Assembly (NCBI GenBank): GCA_947626675.1
Contig: CANQTC010000003.1
Coordinates: forward strand, 153,356-217,355
DNA length: 64,000 bases
Direction: 5' to 3'
Source of the DNA: an uncultured Coprococcus sp.
GTDB taxonomy: Bacteria; Bacillota; Clostridia; Lachnospirales; Lachnospiraceae
This document shows, piece after piece, positions 42,414 through 54,300 of this stretch. Positions within the stretch are counted from its first letter, which is position 1; every line of letters starts with the position of its first letter. A program made the position numbers and the translations under genes. The notes under the pieces are model-generated. The model saw only the letters and a program-made list of their open reading frames with translations. It was not told the DNA's origin and did not search any database.

Positions 42414-44522
42414 ATGATGAATAAGATTTCGGCCGTATTTGGCTCACATGTATTTTCAGACCAGGATATGAGAGAACGTCTTCCAAAGGCAGTTTACAAA
42501 TCCTTAAGAGCTACGATAGATAAAGGTCAGCCGCTCGATACCTCAATTGCCGATTCAGTAGCAGCAGCAATGAAGGAATGGGCGATGGAGCTTGGCGCTA
42601 CACATTATACACATTGGTTTCAGCCGCTTACAGAGACAACAGCAGAAAAGCATGATTCATTCGTCAGTACAGTTGGCGATGGAGGGGTTATTCTTCAGTT
42701 TACAGGGAAGGAGCTGATTAAGGCTGAACCGGATGCATCATCATTCCCATCCGGTGGTCTGCGTGAAACCTGTTCAGCAAGAGGATATACAGCATGGGAT
42801 TGTACATCACCTGCATTTGTAAAGAATACATCGGAAGGTACCTGTATCTTATGTATACCGGCAGCCTTTACTTCATATACAGGAGAGTCACTTGATTATA
42901 AGACACCGCTTCTTCGTTCAATGGATGCAATTAATAAAGAAGCGTTACATGCATTAAAGCTTTTTGGCAATACAACAGCTACAAAAGTTACGGCATCCGT
43001 AGGACCGGAGCAGGAATATTTCTTAGTTGATAAGGATAAATTTGCACAGAGAACAGACCTTAAGATGTGCGGACGTACATTATTTGGTTCAATGCCGCCA
43101 AAGGGACAGGAACTTGATGATCAGTATTTTGGCGCTATTAAAGATAAGATTGCAGAATACATGACAGAGTTAAATGAAGAGTTATGGAAGTTCGGTATTC
43201 TTGCAAAGACACAGCATAACGAAGTTGCGCCTGCACAGCATGAACTTGCACCGATTTTCTCAACAACAAATGTTGCAACAGATCAGAACCACCTTGTTAT
43301 GGCAACGATGAAGAAGGTTGCTGCAAAGCATAATTTGGAATGTCTGCTTTATGAGAAGCCATTTGCAGGAGTAAACGGTTCCGGTAAGCACAACAACTGG
43401 TCAATCTCAACAGATGATGGTGAGAACCTCATTGACCCGGGTAAAGAACCGGAGAAGAACCTTCAGTTCCAGTTCTTCCTTGCAGCAGTTCTTGCAGCAG
43501 TTGATAATAATGCGGAGCTTTTAAGACTTTCTGCATCATCAGCAGGAAATGACCACAGACTTGGAGCAAACGAAGCGCCACCTGCTATTATTTCAGCTTA
43601 TCTTGGTGAGCAGCTTGAGGATATCGTTAATCAGATTATAGAAAAAGGTGAAGCAACCTCATCATTGAAAGGTAAGAAATATGTATCAGGTGCAAGCACC
43701 CTTCCGACATTTACGATGGATGCAACAGACAGAAACAGAACGTCACCATTTGCCTTTACAGGAAATAAATTCGAGTTCAGAATGGTTGGCTCAACACAGT
43801 CAATCGCATTCCCTATGATGGTGCTGAATACGATTGTAGCAGACCAGTTAAAGAAGATGACAGCAGAGCTTGAAGGAGCAGCAGATTTTGAGGCAGCCGT
43901 TAAGACAATGGTAAGAGATTTACTTACAAAGCATCAGAGAATTATCTTCAACGGAAATGGCTATTCAGAAGAATGGATTGAGGAAGCTGAAAAGAGAGGA
44001 CTTCCAAATATCAAATGTATGGTTGATGCTGTTCCATATCTTGCAACAGATAAGAATGTTGAAATCTTTGAGGGACTTGGTGTTATGAATAAGGCAGAGC
44101 TTCAGGCAAGAGCGGATGTAATGCTTGAGAACTATGGCAAGAAGCTGAATATCGAGGCACTTACCATGATAGAGATGGCAAATGAAGAGATTATACCTGC
44201 TGTTATGACTTATCAGGCAGAACTTGCAAAGGGTGCATCTGAAATCAAGGCGCTTGGCATTGAGCCTGCAGTTCAGGTATCACTGCTTAATACAATTTCA
44301 GAAAAGCTTGCTGAGCTTAAGAGTGCTACGGTTGCGCTTGAGGAGCTGACAGCAAAGGCAGCAGATTATGAAGCTGATGTCCAGAAGTGGGCAAAATATT
44401 ATCATGATGTTGTATTTGCAGCATTTGATACAGTAAGAAAGCCTGCAGATGAGCTTGAAACGCTCCTTCCAAAGGGCGCATGGCCATTCCCAACATACGA
44501 ACAGCTCTTATTTGAACAGTAA
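42414..44522 (+). CDS. glnN: Type III glutamine synthetase (GlnN)
   Basis: A 702-residue enzyme making glutamine from glutamate, ammonia and ATP. Size and sequence match GSIII, not the 440-470-residue GlnA. Visible GSIII segments are GGLRETCSARGYTAWDC, PEQEYFLVD (metal-binding Glu), TQHNEVAPAQHELAP, and GVNGSGKHNNWS. The C-terminal helical region (about residues 560-680) is characteristic. GAAAGGAAG precedes ATG 42414. Expression is probably set by the leader upstream. Confidence 0.96.
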   Translation: MMNKISAVFGSHVFSDQDMRERLPKAVYKSLRATIDKGQPLDTSIADSVAAAMKEWAMELGATHYTHWFQPLTETTAEKHDSFVSTVGDGGVILQFTGKELIKAEPDASSFPSGGLRETCSARGYTAWDCTSPAFVKNTSEGTCILCIPAAFTSYTGESLDYKTPLLRSMDAINKEALHALKLFGNTTATKVTASVGPEQEYFLVDKDKFAQRTDLKMCGRTLFGSMPPKGQELDDQYFGAIKDKIAEYMTELNEELWKFGILAKTQHNEVAPAQHELAPIFSTTNVATDQNHLVMATMKKVAAKHNLECLLYEKPFAGVNGSGKHNNWSISTDDGENLIDPGKEPEKNLQFQFFLAAVLAAVDNNAELLRLSASSAGNDHRLGANEAPPAIISAYLGEQLEDIVNQIIEKGEATSSLKGKKYVSGASTLPTFTMDATDRNRTSPFAFTGNKFEFRMVGSTQSIAFPMMVLNTIVADQLKKMTAELEGAADFEAAVKTMVRDLLTKHQRIIFNGNGYSEEWIEEAEKRGLPNIKCMVDAVPYLATDKNVEIFEGLGVMNKAELQARADVMLENYGKKLNIEALTMIEMANEEIIPAVMTYQAELAKGASEIKALGIEPAVQVSLLNTISEKLAELKSATVALEELTAKAADYEADVQKWAKYYHDVVFAAFDTVRKPADELETLLPKGAWPFPTYEQLLFEQ

Positions 44523-44551
44523 GATATATAACTCCTATAATATATATTGAT

Positions 44552-44601
44552 ACGTCTCCGGTGTTACATGTATGCGTAATGCCGGGGGCGTTTTATTTTT
44601 T
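44552..44601 (+). terminator. Terminator of glnN
   Basis: ACGTCTCCGGTGTTAC pairs with GTAATGCCGGGGGCGT with several G-U pairs, then TTTTATTTTTT. Confidence 0.85.
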
Positions 44602-44682
44602 ATACAGGTCATCATATGTTGTAAGCAGAGGAAATATGTGTTAAAATGCATCACATATAGAATGGTTAAGTGAGGTACATCT

Positions 44683-46653
44683 TTGAAGAATTTATATATA
44701 GCAGAGAAACCAAGTGTAGCCAGACAGTTTGCGGATGTGCTGGGTGTTAAAGGAAATGCGGGAGCAGGCTATCTGGAATCCGGTGACTCAATTGTGACAT
44801 GGTGCGTGGGCCATCTGATTACGATGAGCTATCCCGATGCATATGATGAAAAAATGAAGAAATGGGATTTGGCAACGATACCATTTATTCCTGAAGAATA
44901 TAAATATGAGATTATTTCAGGCGTGGAAAAGCAATATAAGATTGTAGAAGGACTTTTGAACAGGGAAGATGTAGGCTGTATATATGTCTGTACCGATTCC
45001 GGACGGGAGGGCGAATATATATACAGACTGGTAGATTCTATGGCACATGTAACAGGAAAAGAAAAGAGACGCGTCTGGATTGATTCCCAGACAGAGGAGG
45101 AAATTCTTCGTGGAATAAGGGAGGCTAAGCCGCTTGACGAATATGATTCATTAAGTGATGCCGCTTATTTGAGAGCACAAGAGGATTATCTGATGGGTAT
45201 TAATTTCTCAAGAGCATTATCTCTTAAATATAGTTATGTTGTACGCAATTATCTGAATCTGGATAAATGTGTGATTGCTGTAGGACGTGTTATGACGTGT
45301 GTGCTGGGAATCATCGTAAAGCGGGAAAGAGAAATAAGAGCATTTGTAAAGACGCCATTTTACAGGGTGGTTGCATCAGTGGGTACAGACAGTAATACAT
45401 TTGATGCGGAGTGGAAGGCGGTAGAAGGCAGCAAATATTTTAATTCACCGCTTCTTTATAAAGAAAATGGCTTTAAAGAGAAGGCGGATGCCGAAGAACT
45501 GGTAAAATTCCTGTCGGATGGAGAAAAAAAGGCAGAAGTCTTTTCCATAGAACGGAAGAAGGAAAGAAAAGCACCGCCGATGCTTTATAATCTGGCAGAG
45601 TTACAGAATGATTGCTCCACATTGTTTAAAATCAGTCCGTCAGATACATTGAAGATTGTTCAGGAACTATATGAGAAGAAACTTGTTACATATCCGAGAA
45701 CGGATGCCAGAGTTTTATCAACGGCTGTAGCGAGGGAAATTTATAAGAATATAAGTGGACTGAAGAAATATGGGAAGCTTTCGGGATATGCAGAAGAAGT
45801 TCTGAATATGGGAAGCTATAAGAGCATAGCAAAGACAAAATATGTAAATGATAAGCAAATAACAGACCATTATGCGATTATTCCAACCGGTCAGGGGTTT
45901 GGCGCATTGGGTAGTTTATCAGATATCGCATCAAAGGTATATGAACTGATTTGCAGGAGGTTTTTAAGTATCTTTTATCCTGCTGCGGAATATCAGAAGA
46001 TAGCCATGACGCTTCTGATAAAAGGAGAGAAGCTGTTTGCAAATTTTAAATATTTACTTTCAGAGGGCTATCAGAAAGTAGCCAATAACAGCTTTGGCAA
46101 GAAGAAGGACGAAGAAAAATATTCGCCTGAATTTCTATTGTATCTTGGAAATATAAAAAAAGGGAACATACTTGATATTCAAAATATCAGTATAAAGGAA
46201 GGTGAAACATCACCGCCGAAACGATACAATTCAGGTTCGCTTATTCTTACAATGGAAAACGCAGGACAGTTTATTGAGGATGAAGCACTTCGGGAACAGA
46301 TAAAAGGTGCAGGAATCGGAACAAGTGCTACCAGAGATGGCATTATAACAAAGCTTGTAAATAATAAATACATATCCTTAAATAAGAAAACGCAGATTGT
46401 AACACCTACATTTTTAGGTGAAATTATTTATGATATTGTATATTATTCCATCAATGGACTTCTTCGCGCTGACCTTACAGCAAGCTGGGAAAAGGGACTG
46501 GAAGGTGTGGCAAATGGTTCAATTTCAAAGGAAGAATATACTGCGAAAATGACAAATTTTGTCACCAAGCATACCAATCTGGTAAAAGGAATAAGCAATC
46601 AGAATAATATAACGTATATATTTGATAAAACAAAAGGGTATTATAAAAAATAA
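44683..46653 (+). CDS. topB: DNA topoisomerase III (type IA)
   Basis: A 656-residue type IA topoisomerase. The TOPRIM part starts NLYIAEKPSVARQFADVLG and contains CTDSGREGEYIYR with the metal-binding acids. The catalytic Tyr is in LVTYPRTDAR. No C-terminal zinc fingers are present, as expected for TopB. The start codon is TTG 44683 after GAGGTACATC. It relaxes negatively supercoiled DNA and resolves replication and recombination intermediates. Confidence 0.93.
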   Translation: MKNLYIAEKPSVARQFADVLGVKGNAGAGYLESGDSIVTWCVGHLITMSYPDAYDEKMKKWDLATIPFIPEEYKYEIISGVEKQYKIVEGLLNREDVGCIYVCTDSGREGEYIYRLVDSMAHVTGKEKRRVWIDSQTEEEILRGIREAKPLDEYDSLSDAAYLRAQEDYLMGINFSRALSLKYSYVVRNYLNLDKCVIAVGRVMTCVLGIIVKREREIRAFVKTPFYRVVASVGTDSNTFDAEWKAVEGSKYFNSPLLYKENGFKEKADAEELVKFLSDGEKKAEVFSIERKKERKAPPMLYNLAELQNDCSTLFKISPSDTLKIVQELYEKKLVTYPRTDARVLSTAVAREIYKNISGLKKYGKLSGYAEEVLNMGSYKSIAKTKYVNDKQITDHYAIIPTGQGFGALGSLSDIASKVYELICRRFLSIFYPAAEYQKIAMTLLIKGEKLFANFKYLLSEGYQKVANNSFGKKKDEEKYSPEFLLYLGNIKKGNILDIQNISIKEGETSPPKRYNSGSLILTMENAGQFIEDEALREQIKGAGIGTSATRDGIITKLVNNKYISLNKKTQIVTPTFLGEIIYDIVYYSINGLLRADLTASWEKGLEGVANGSISKEEYTAKMTNFVTKHTNLVKGISNQNNITYIFDKTKGYYKK

Positions 46654-46667
46654 GGAGAATATCAGAA

Positions 46668-47345
46668 ATGAGTGCAATTCAGACAGAAGTAACAATAAAG
46701 GAATTATATAATCTTGAGCAGACAGCCGCAAAGCCTTTGCTTGAAAAGTTGACATATCCGTGGGAAGCGCTTCCGCTTATCGGGGATTTTATCATGGAAC
46801 TGGGTGAAACATTAAACGAAGAGGAGTATGAGAAACGCGGTGAAAACGTATGGATACACAAGAGTGCAACGGTATTTGATTCCGCGTATATAGCAGGACC
46901 ATGTATTATAGGAGCAGGTACAGAGGTCAGACAATGTGCATTTATAAGAGGAAACGCACTTGTAGGTGAAAACTGTGTAATAGGAAATTCCACAGAACTG
47001 AAAAATGTAATTATATTTAATACGGTTCAGGTACCGCATTATAATTATGTCGGCGATTCGATTCTTGGTTACAAATCACATATGGGAGCCGGAAGTATCA
47101 CTTCAAATGTGAAATCGGATAAAACGTTGGTTCATGTAAAAGGAAATGATTTTGATATCGCAACGGGTATGAAGAAATTCGGAGTAATGCTTGGTGACAA
47201 CGTAGAAGTAGGTTGTAACAGCGTTCTGAATCCGGGAACCGTAGTGGGCAAAAACAGTAATATATATCCACTTTCAAGAGTAAGGGGTTACGTTATGCCA
47301 AACAGCATCTATAAAGCCCAGGATGACATAGTCCGAAAAAAATAA
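46668..47345 (+). CDS. Left-handed beta-helix protein, GlmU/acyltransferase-like
   Basis: A 225-residue protein made largely of hexapeptide repeats (for example IAGPCIIGAGTEVRQCAFI and VEVGCNSVLNPGTVVGKNS). It looks like the C-terminal half of GlmU or a UDP-GlcNAc pyrophosphorylase-like protein without the nucleotidyltransferase domain. It is cytoplasmic. The N-terminal 60 residues are helical. The substrate is unknown; sugar-nucleotide acyl transfer is a guess. GGAGAATATCAGAA precedes the start, 14 nt after topB. Confidence 0.8.
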   Translation: MSAIQTEVTIKELYNLEQTAAKPLLEKLTYPWEALPLIGDFIMELGETLNEEEYEKRGENVWIHKSATVFDSAYIAGPCIIGAGTEVRQCAFIRGNALVGENCVIGNSTELKNVIIFNTVQVPHYNYVGDSILGYKSHMGAGSITSNVKSDKTLVHVKGNDFDIATGMKKFGVMLGDNVEVGCNSVLNPGTVVGKNSNIYPLSRVRGYVMPNSIYKAQDDIVRKK

Positions 47346-47352
47346 GCTGCTC

Positions 47353-47406
47353 TATGTATCTATTGTTTGATGAAGTACAGGCGCTTCATAAAACAATAGA
47401 TACATA
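47353..47406. terminator. Long hairpin between converging genes
   Basis: TATGTATCTATTGTTT pairs with AAACAATAGATACATA, with an inner ATGAAG / CTTCAT extension, giving about 22 bp. No good T run follows on either strand, but its position between converging genes suggests a shared terminator. Confidence 0.65.
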
Positions 47407-47426
47407 TTACTCTTTCCCTTGACCGG

Positions 47427-47879
47427 CTATTGCACGATAGCCTTAGAAAGCGCATCCCGTATCGAATTAATAATTAAAGTGGAAGTATACTTATTGTCGC
47501 TGCTGTAAGTAAGGTTATCGATAGAGTTTACATACTGAAGCTGTGTATTAATATCTTCCAAAGAACTCTCAAGTAAAGGATACATAGCCATCACACTCTC
47601 ATCCGTCTGTTTAAAAGAAACATCGGTTATTGACTCTTCATCTACAGTCACCATGACGGCTATACTGGACTCTCCCAAAGTAATGGAAGACTCATATGTA
47701 CCGGGAACATATCCCATCTGAACCTCACTTGTTACAGGATTCAGTTTATCATCCTCTTTCTTATCATCATCCTTAAACATAATCATCAATATAATGACAA
47801 GGACAGCTACAAGTGCAAGAAAGATAACTGTATAAATAATTTCTTTCGCTTTTAGTACGATAAGTTTTGTAGAAGCCAT
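47427..47879 (-). CDS. Membrane-anchored hypothetical protein
   Basis: A 150-residue protein, read from ATG 47879 (MASTKLIVLKAKEI) because AGGAGA lies 8 nt upstream; the track start at 47885 is only 2 nt from it. One N-terminal membrane helix (about residues 14-36) is followed by an acidic linker (KDDDKKEDDK) and an outside domain. The domain starts GYVPGTYESSITLGESSIAV, which resembles the FMN-binding domain of RnfG-like proteins, but the S/T flavin-attachment site is not seen. It is divergent from addB. Confidence 0.7.
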   Translation of the reverse strand: MASTKLIVLKAKEIIYTVIFLALVAVLVIILMIMFKDDDKKEDDKLNPVTSEVQMGYVPGTYESSITLGESSIAVMVTVDEESITDVSFKQTDESVMAMYPLLESSLEDINTQLQYVNSIDNLTYSSDNKYTSTLIINSIRDALSKAIVQ

Positions 47880-47982
47880 TTTCATAATCTCCTAAAGTAT
47901 TGTATAATTATTATAATTTATTCAGAAAGTAATAAATATATACCAGAAAATGAAAATAACATGATGAATAACGGAGGTAATA

Positions 47983-50900
47983 ATGGCTGTACAATTTGTG
48001 CTTGGCTCATCGGGGGCAGGGAAATCCACGAAAATATTAAATAAAATAATAGAAGAGTCAATCCTTCATGATGAATATATGTATTATCTGATTGTGCCGG
48101 AACAATATACAATGGAAGCACAGAGGGATATTGTTACGATGCATAAAAATGGCGGTACGATGAATATTGATGCTATAGGCTTTAACAGACTGGCATACAG
48201 GATTTTTGATGAGTTGTCCGTTCATTCGGGAACGGTTCTTCAGGATTTTGGTAAAAGTATGATTATCAGAAAAATTTTGTGGGATAAAAGGGAAGAACTT
48301 GCTGTGTATGGGGGCTATACGGATAAGCCGGGGTTTGTGGATGAAATGAAATCCATGATGTCAGAGCTTTTTCAATATGCGGTAAAGAGAGAAGATATTG
48401 TATCCGTTATGGAGAAAATGTCAGAAGAGCGGAATGAAATAACATGTAAAAAACTGGAAGATATCAAACTCATATATGATGAATTTGAAGACTATACATC
48501 GAAAGGCTATATTGTGGCAGAACAGCTTACAGAACTACTTACAAGATATGTATGTGAGTCGGAAATTCTAAAAAACAGCTATATTTATTTTGATGGATTT
48601 ACAGGCTTTACACCTGTTCAGTTCATGTTGATAAGAGAGTTGATGAAATATGCAAAAGGACTTACATTTTCATTTACAATAGATACGAAGGATATAACAC
48701 TTACAGATATCAAAGCGCATGAATTATTCTATATGACAAAAACGACGATAAAAGCGCTTGCGGATATGGCGGCAGACGCATCCGTAGAGATTAAAAACAA
48801 TATCTGTATGGATGACAAAACACCATATCGGTTTCAGGATAATAAAGAACTGGCTTTTCTCGAAAAACAGTTATTCAGATATCCTTATCAGAAATATAAA
48901 GAAGATGTAGATTGTATCAGAATAACTTCCTGCGATAACATGAGAGAGGAAATTTATTTTATAGCGGAACATATCAGAAAGCTGGTAAAGGAAGGGTACC
49001 GTTATCAGGATATTGCTGTGATATCAGGTGATTTATCAAATTCGGCAAATGATTATAAGCAGGTGATGGACGAGTATGATATTCCTGTATTTATCGATGC
49101 AAACGTTTTGATGAAATCAAATCCCTGTTCGGAGACGATACGAAGCCTTATAGATTTGTACGCTTCCGGATTTTCATATGAAAGTGTATTCCGATTTCTG
49201 AAAACAGGAATGACGGATATATCTTCGGATGATATTGAATATCTGGAAAATTATGCGATAAAAAGAAACCTGCGCGGTATTTCCGCATGGAAAAAATCAG
49301 TGCCGGAATATTATGAGAAAAATGCAGTCAGGAGTATAGAGGATATCAGGGCGCGCTTCATCTGTATGCTTGAGGATATCACACCTGTTTTCCAGAATAA
49401 GCGCAGTACAATAAGAGATTATGTGGAAGCAGTCTATCGATTTCTGGTTCAAATAGATGTTTATGGAAAGCTTATTGCGAAAAGTAATGAATTTTATCAT
49501 CAGGGTGATTATGACGAAGGCGATGCATATAAACAGATTATGAATAAAGTCGTCATGCTGTTTGATAAAATCGTTCAGATTATTCCTGATGAACATATGA
49601 GTATCAGGGAATTTGGCGATATCGTTGATGCCGGACTTTCGGATATAGAGATTGGAACCGTACCGCCAACGGTAGACCGGGTGTTGATAGGAGATATCAC
49701 AAGGTCAAGGCTGAACCATATAAAGATATTATTTTTAGCAGGGGCGAATGAAGGCGTAATACCAAAGGCAGCAAAGAAAGGAAAGATACTTTCGGAAAGG
49801 GACAGAAAAATTTTGGAACAACAGGGGCTTACCCTTGCACCCTCGGATAAGCTCAATGCGTATGTAGAACAGTTTTATTTGTATATAAATATTACAAAAC
49901 CATCTGATAAAATATATATTTCTTATAGAAAAGCAGATGCAGACGCGAAAGAAACAAGACCGTCATATCTGATAAGCAGGATAAGAAATATATTTCCAAA
50001 ACTGGATATAGAGCATTACAGTATGGAAAATGAAAAACGGTATACCGCAGGAAGCCTATTGCGATATATGGTAAGGTACGCACAGGAAAATGATATCCGT
50101 ACAATGTCGGATGATTTATGCAGTCTCCTTACGGAATATGGATATGAAAGGGAAGTAAAAAGTATATTTAAGGGAAAGAATTATATAAATCAGACGAGCG
50201 GGCTTTCAAAAGAGGCGGTGGGACTTCTGTATGGGAAGGAGCTGATACAGTCCGTTTCAAGGCTTGAGACATTTGCAAATTGCAGCTTCGCCTATTTTCT
50301 TCGATATGGACTAGGACTCAAAGAGCGTGAAACATATAATGTCGATATGAGACAGGTTGGTTCAATCCTTCATCAGGTTATGGAGAAAGTATTTAAGCTT
50401 GTAAGAAATACGATGGGAAACGACTGGGATAAGCTGAATGACGAAGAAAGAAAGAATATGGTTTCTTCTGCCCTGCATGAAGCAGCAGAGGAATATGGCG
50501 GAAACTTTTTTACGGATTATGCCAGAAATCAATATATGCTTAAGCTTATTGGAAATATGGCACAGCGTTCCGTTGAAACTTTGCAGAAACATATATCATA
50601 CGGTGATATGAAACCCGGTATGATAGAAAAAGTATTTCATTCGGAAAGGGATGAACTGGAGCGTTACATATTTGAATTGGAAAACGATATGCGGATGATA
50701 TTAAATGGAAAGATAGACCGTGTAGATACCTGTATGGAAAATGGAGAGGTGTTTGTAAAAATTATTGATTATAAATCTTCTTCAAGAGAATTAAAGCTGG
50801 ATAGTGTACTGGCAGGACTGCAATTGCAATTATGTGCTTATTCGGGTATTGCCTATGAGATATCAAAAAAGATATATCCTGATAAGAACGTGCATCTGGC

Positions 50901-51399
50901 AGGGCTTCTTTATTATAGCTTTGATAATCCTGTGATTGAGATGGAGTCACTTGATATTGATGAAGAAGCGGATGGTTTTGTATATGAGGAGCGGTTCGAG
51001 GAAAAGAAGCTGGAAGCCCTTCGGCTGAAGGGATTTGTCAATTCCCAAAAGGATGTATTGCTGAAAATGGATAAAACACTTACAACATCTCTGCCCATAA
51101 AGCTTGATAAAAATGGGCAGATAAAGGATAGTGACAATATCCTTACAGAAAGGCAATTGAAGCGTCTTATTGATTATACAAGAAAGAATATGATGGATTT
51201 TGGAGAAAAGATTGCCGCGGGATGTACGGATATAGCGCCTGTGAAAAACGGAAAGACAACAGGATGTGACTATTGTGCGTTTCAGAAGATATGTAAATTC
51301 GATATAAAGTATGGCGGAAATTCCTACCGCATACCGGATAAAAACGTAAAGGAGAATTTTTTTGAGGAGGAGGTGACTGCGGATGAAGTGGACAGATGA
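47983..51399 (+). CDS. addB: ATP-dependent nuclease subunit AddB
   Basis: A 1138-residue subunit of the AddAB helicase-nuclease that processes double-strand breaks for recombination. The N-terminal Walker A is LGSSGAGKST. The C-terminal nuclease domain includes KIIDYKSSSRELKLD. The iron-sulfur cysteines are present: one in FANCSFAYFLR (about residue 768) and three at the end in GCDYCAFQKICKF, as in B. subtilis AddB. ACGGAGGTAATA precedes ATG 47983. Its end overlaps addA by 17 nt. Confidence 0.96.
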   Translation: MAVQFVLGSSGAGKSTKILNKIIEESILHDEYMYYLIVPEQYTMEAQRDIVTMHKNGGTMNIDAIGFNRLAYRIFDELSVHSGTVLQDFGKSMIIRKILWDKREELAVYGGYTDKPGFVDEMKSMMSELFQYAVKREDIVSVMEKMSEERNEITCKKLEDIKLIYDEFEDYTSKGYIVAEQLTELLTRYVCESEILKNSYIYFDGFTGFTPVQFMLIRELMKYAKGLTFSFTIDTKDITLTDIKAHELFYMTKTTIKALADMAADASVEIKNNICMDDKTPYRFQDNKELAFLEKQLFRYPYQKYKEDVDCIRITSCDNMREEIYFIAEHIRKLVKEGYRYQDIAVISGDLSNSANDYKQVMDEYDIPVFIDANVLMKSNPCSETIRSLIDLYASGFSYESVFRFLKTGMTDISSDDIEYLENYAIKRNLRGISAWKKSVPEYYEKNAVRSIEDIRARFICMLEDITPVFQNKRSTIRDYVEAVYRFLVQIDVYGKLIAKSNEFYHQGDYDEGDAYKQIMNKVVMLFDKIVQIIPDEHMSIREFGDIVDAGLSDIEIGTVPPTVDRVLIGDITRSRLNHIKILFLAGANEGVIPKAAKKGKILSERDRKILEQQGLTLAPSDKLNAYVEQFYLYINITKPSDKIYISYRKADADAKETRPSYLISRIRNIFPKLDIEHYSMENEKRYTAGSLLRYMVRYAQENDIRTMSDDLCSLLTEYGYEREVKSIFKGKNYINQTSGLSKEAVGLLYGKELIQSVSRLETFANCSFAYFLRYGLGLKERETYNVDMRQVGSILHQVMEKVFKLVRNTMGNDWDKLNDEERKNMVSSALHEAAEEYGGNFFTDYARNQYMLKLIGNMAQRSVETLQKHISYGDMKPGMIEKVFHSERDELERYIFELENDMRMILNGKIDRVDTCMENGEVFVKIIDYKSSSRELKLDSVLAGLQLQLCAYSGIAYEISKKIYPDKNVHLAGLLYYSFDNPVIEMESLDIDEEADGFVYEERFEEKKLEALRLKGFVNSQKDVLLKMDKTLTTSLPIKLDKNGQIKDSDNILTERQLKRLIDYTRKNMMDFGEKIAAGCTDIAPVKNGKTTGCDYCAFQKICKFDIKYGGNSYRIPDKNVKENFFEEEVTADEVDR

Positions 51400-54300
51400 A
51401 CAGAGGAAGGTTATCGATAGCAGAACGGGAAATCTGCTTGTGTCGGCGGCGGCAGGTTCAGGCAAGACGGCTGTTTTGGTAGAACGCATTATAGAGATGA
51501 TACTGGGGGTCAATTCAAAAGGAGATAAAATTGGGAAAGGAATGGATGTAGATGAACTTTTGGTAGTTACATTTACAAAAGCCGCAGCCTCACAGATGAA
51601 AGCCAAGATTGCTGATGCCCTTTCGGATAAGGCGGAGGAGATGCCGTATGATGAGCATATCGTAAAACAAATGGCGCTTCTTGGCAGATGCGAGATAACG
51701 ACGATAGACAGTTTCTGTCTGGGGATTGTAAAGGATTATTTTAATGCTGTCGGCATAGATTCAAATTTCGATATAGCAGATAAACCGGAGATGGAGCTGA
51801 TTAAATCGGATGTTATGGATGAAGTTTTGGAAGAATGTTACGAGGAATCATCAGAAGATTTTATCAGGCTTGTAAAATCATTTTCCCGTAAAGAGTCGGA
51901 TAAAATCATTACAGAGATGGTGGAAAAGATATATGGTATTTCGTCGAGCTTTCCAAGACCGTCATGCTGGCTTGCGTGCGCAAAGAAGGCGCTTATGATA
52001 GAAAACGAAGAAGAACTGGCTCAAAATGGATGGTACAAAAGTTATGAAAATAATGTAAAACAAATGGTCGCTTCGGCAGCTTTGATGGCAGCATCCTGTC
52101 TTGAAGTGTGCAATCGCAGCAATGGACCGGCAGGATATATAGCCGCCATTGAAAGTGACAGAGATATGTTAGACGGCATGAAAGCGCAGAAAAGTATCGG
52201 AGAAATAAAATCCTGTTATACTGATTTTGCAAAGCTTGGCAGATGTAAGAAGGACAGTTGTGATGCAGAGCTTCAAAACTATGTGAAAAATGTTCGTGAA
52301 AAATATAAAAAGCTGATTAAAACTTTGGTTGCTGATATCAAGCCAATGGATAAGATTGTAAAAGAAACACGTCTTATGGGACGACCTTTGATTGCACTGA
52401 TTGAGCTGACTGAGAAATATAGAGAACGACTGAGTCAGGAAAAAAGAAAGAAAAATGTATATGAATTTCATGACATTGAAGAATTTGCCCTTGAAATCGT
52501 ATGTGCGGGATATGATGAGCAGGGGAATGCCATCCCTTCAGAGACAGGGAAGGCAATATCACAAAAATATAAGGAAATATTGATTGACGAATATCAGGAC
52601 AGCAACTTTCTTCAGGAAGATATCCTGAACTGTGTATCAGGCTGCGGAAAAAATACCAATAATATCTTTATGGTAGGGGATATCAAACAAAGTATATACA
52701 GTTTCCGGATGGCAAGACCGGATTTGTTTCTTAATAAATATAATACATATTCGGAAGAAGAGGATGGAAGCGGTTGCAGGAAAATCATTTTATCCAATAA
52801 TTTCAGAAGTGCAAAATCCATACTGGACAGTGTTAATAGGATATTTGCGCCGCTTATGGCATCTGATATGGGCGGAATCGAATATGATAAAGAAGCATAT
52901 CTGAATCCCGGGCCTATACAGCTTGCAGAATCAGAAGATGATATGGAGCCTGAGTTATATCTTATAGGGAATAATACGAAAGAGACAGAGGAAGAGATTG
53001 ATAACACAGAAATCGAAGCAATGTTTATTGCAAATAAAATCGATGAAATCGTAAATGGAGAGGAGCCGATGCTGATAAAGGATGAAAAATCACCCGGCGG
53101 AAAAAGAAGTGTCCGATATAAGGATATCGTAATATTGCTAAGAAGTGTAAAAAACAGTTCAATGATATATGACAGGGTATTTTCTGAAAGGGGAATACCG
53201 TTGTATTTAGAGAGTGAACAAGGATATTTTGATGCTACGGAGGTTAATACGTTACTTTCCATGCTGGCGGTAGTGGATAATGTATATATTGATTATGATA
53301 TGGCAGCAGTCCTGCGTTCGCCGCTTGTGGGACTCAATGAGGAGCAGCTTGCACATATTGTAGGAATCTATAATGCCCATATGAAAGAACAGGATAGAAA
53401 TAATGATTTAAAAAATGGGATGCTGTATGATAAAGTTACACATTATATGAGCCTTGATAAAAAAGATGATATATCTGAGAAATTATCCTTTTTTCTGAAT
53501 ATGCTGGAATATTTGAAAGCGGAAAAAAATTATATGTCCATAAGCGATATGATTCGATATATTCTTCAGGAGACGGGCTATTACTGGTTTGTGGCAGCTA
53601 TGGGCATGGGAAAGAGAAGGCAGGCCAATATCGATATGCTGATGAAGAAAGCAGATGCATACGAGGAAAGTAGTTTTAAGGGGTTGTTTAATTTCCTCAG
53701 ATATATAGAAAGACTCAAAGTAAATGATATTGATTTTGCTGAGGCCGGCGTATTGTCAGATAACGAAGATACGGTAAGACTTATGACAATGCATAAAAGC
53801 AAGGGATTGGAATTTCCTGTTGTATTCGTCAGCGGACTTGGTAAAGAGCTTCGGAATAAGGATGCGCAATCTTCCGTAGTGGTACATCAGGATTTTTATC
53901 TGGCATCCCATGCCATAGACATAAAAAAGAGGATTAAGCAGAATACATTTGCAAGAAAGGCAATCTTAGATGCACAAAAGTCTGAGATGTATGCAGAAGA
54001 GATGAGGATATTATATGTGGCGCTTACCAGGGCAAAACAAAAACTCTATATAACTGCATGTGCGGATGATGCAGATAAAATGATAAAAAAATGTGAGGAA
54101 ATTACAACCGTTGCAGGCAGGATATCATATGGAGATAAGATAAAGGCTTCAAGTATGATGGAATTGATGCTAATGAGTATTCATGCCGGATGCGCAGCAG
54201 ACGGTTTCATTGAAATCAATTCCGCAGCGGCCTCTGATATATTAATTGAAAGCTGCGAACGTGCTGCTTTAAAATCCGTTAATGGGCGGAAAGATATAAA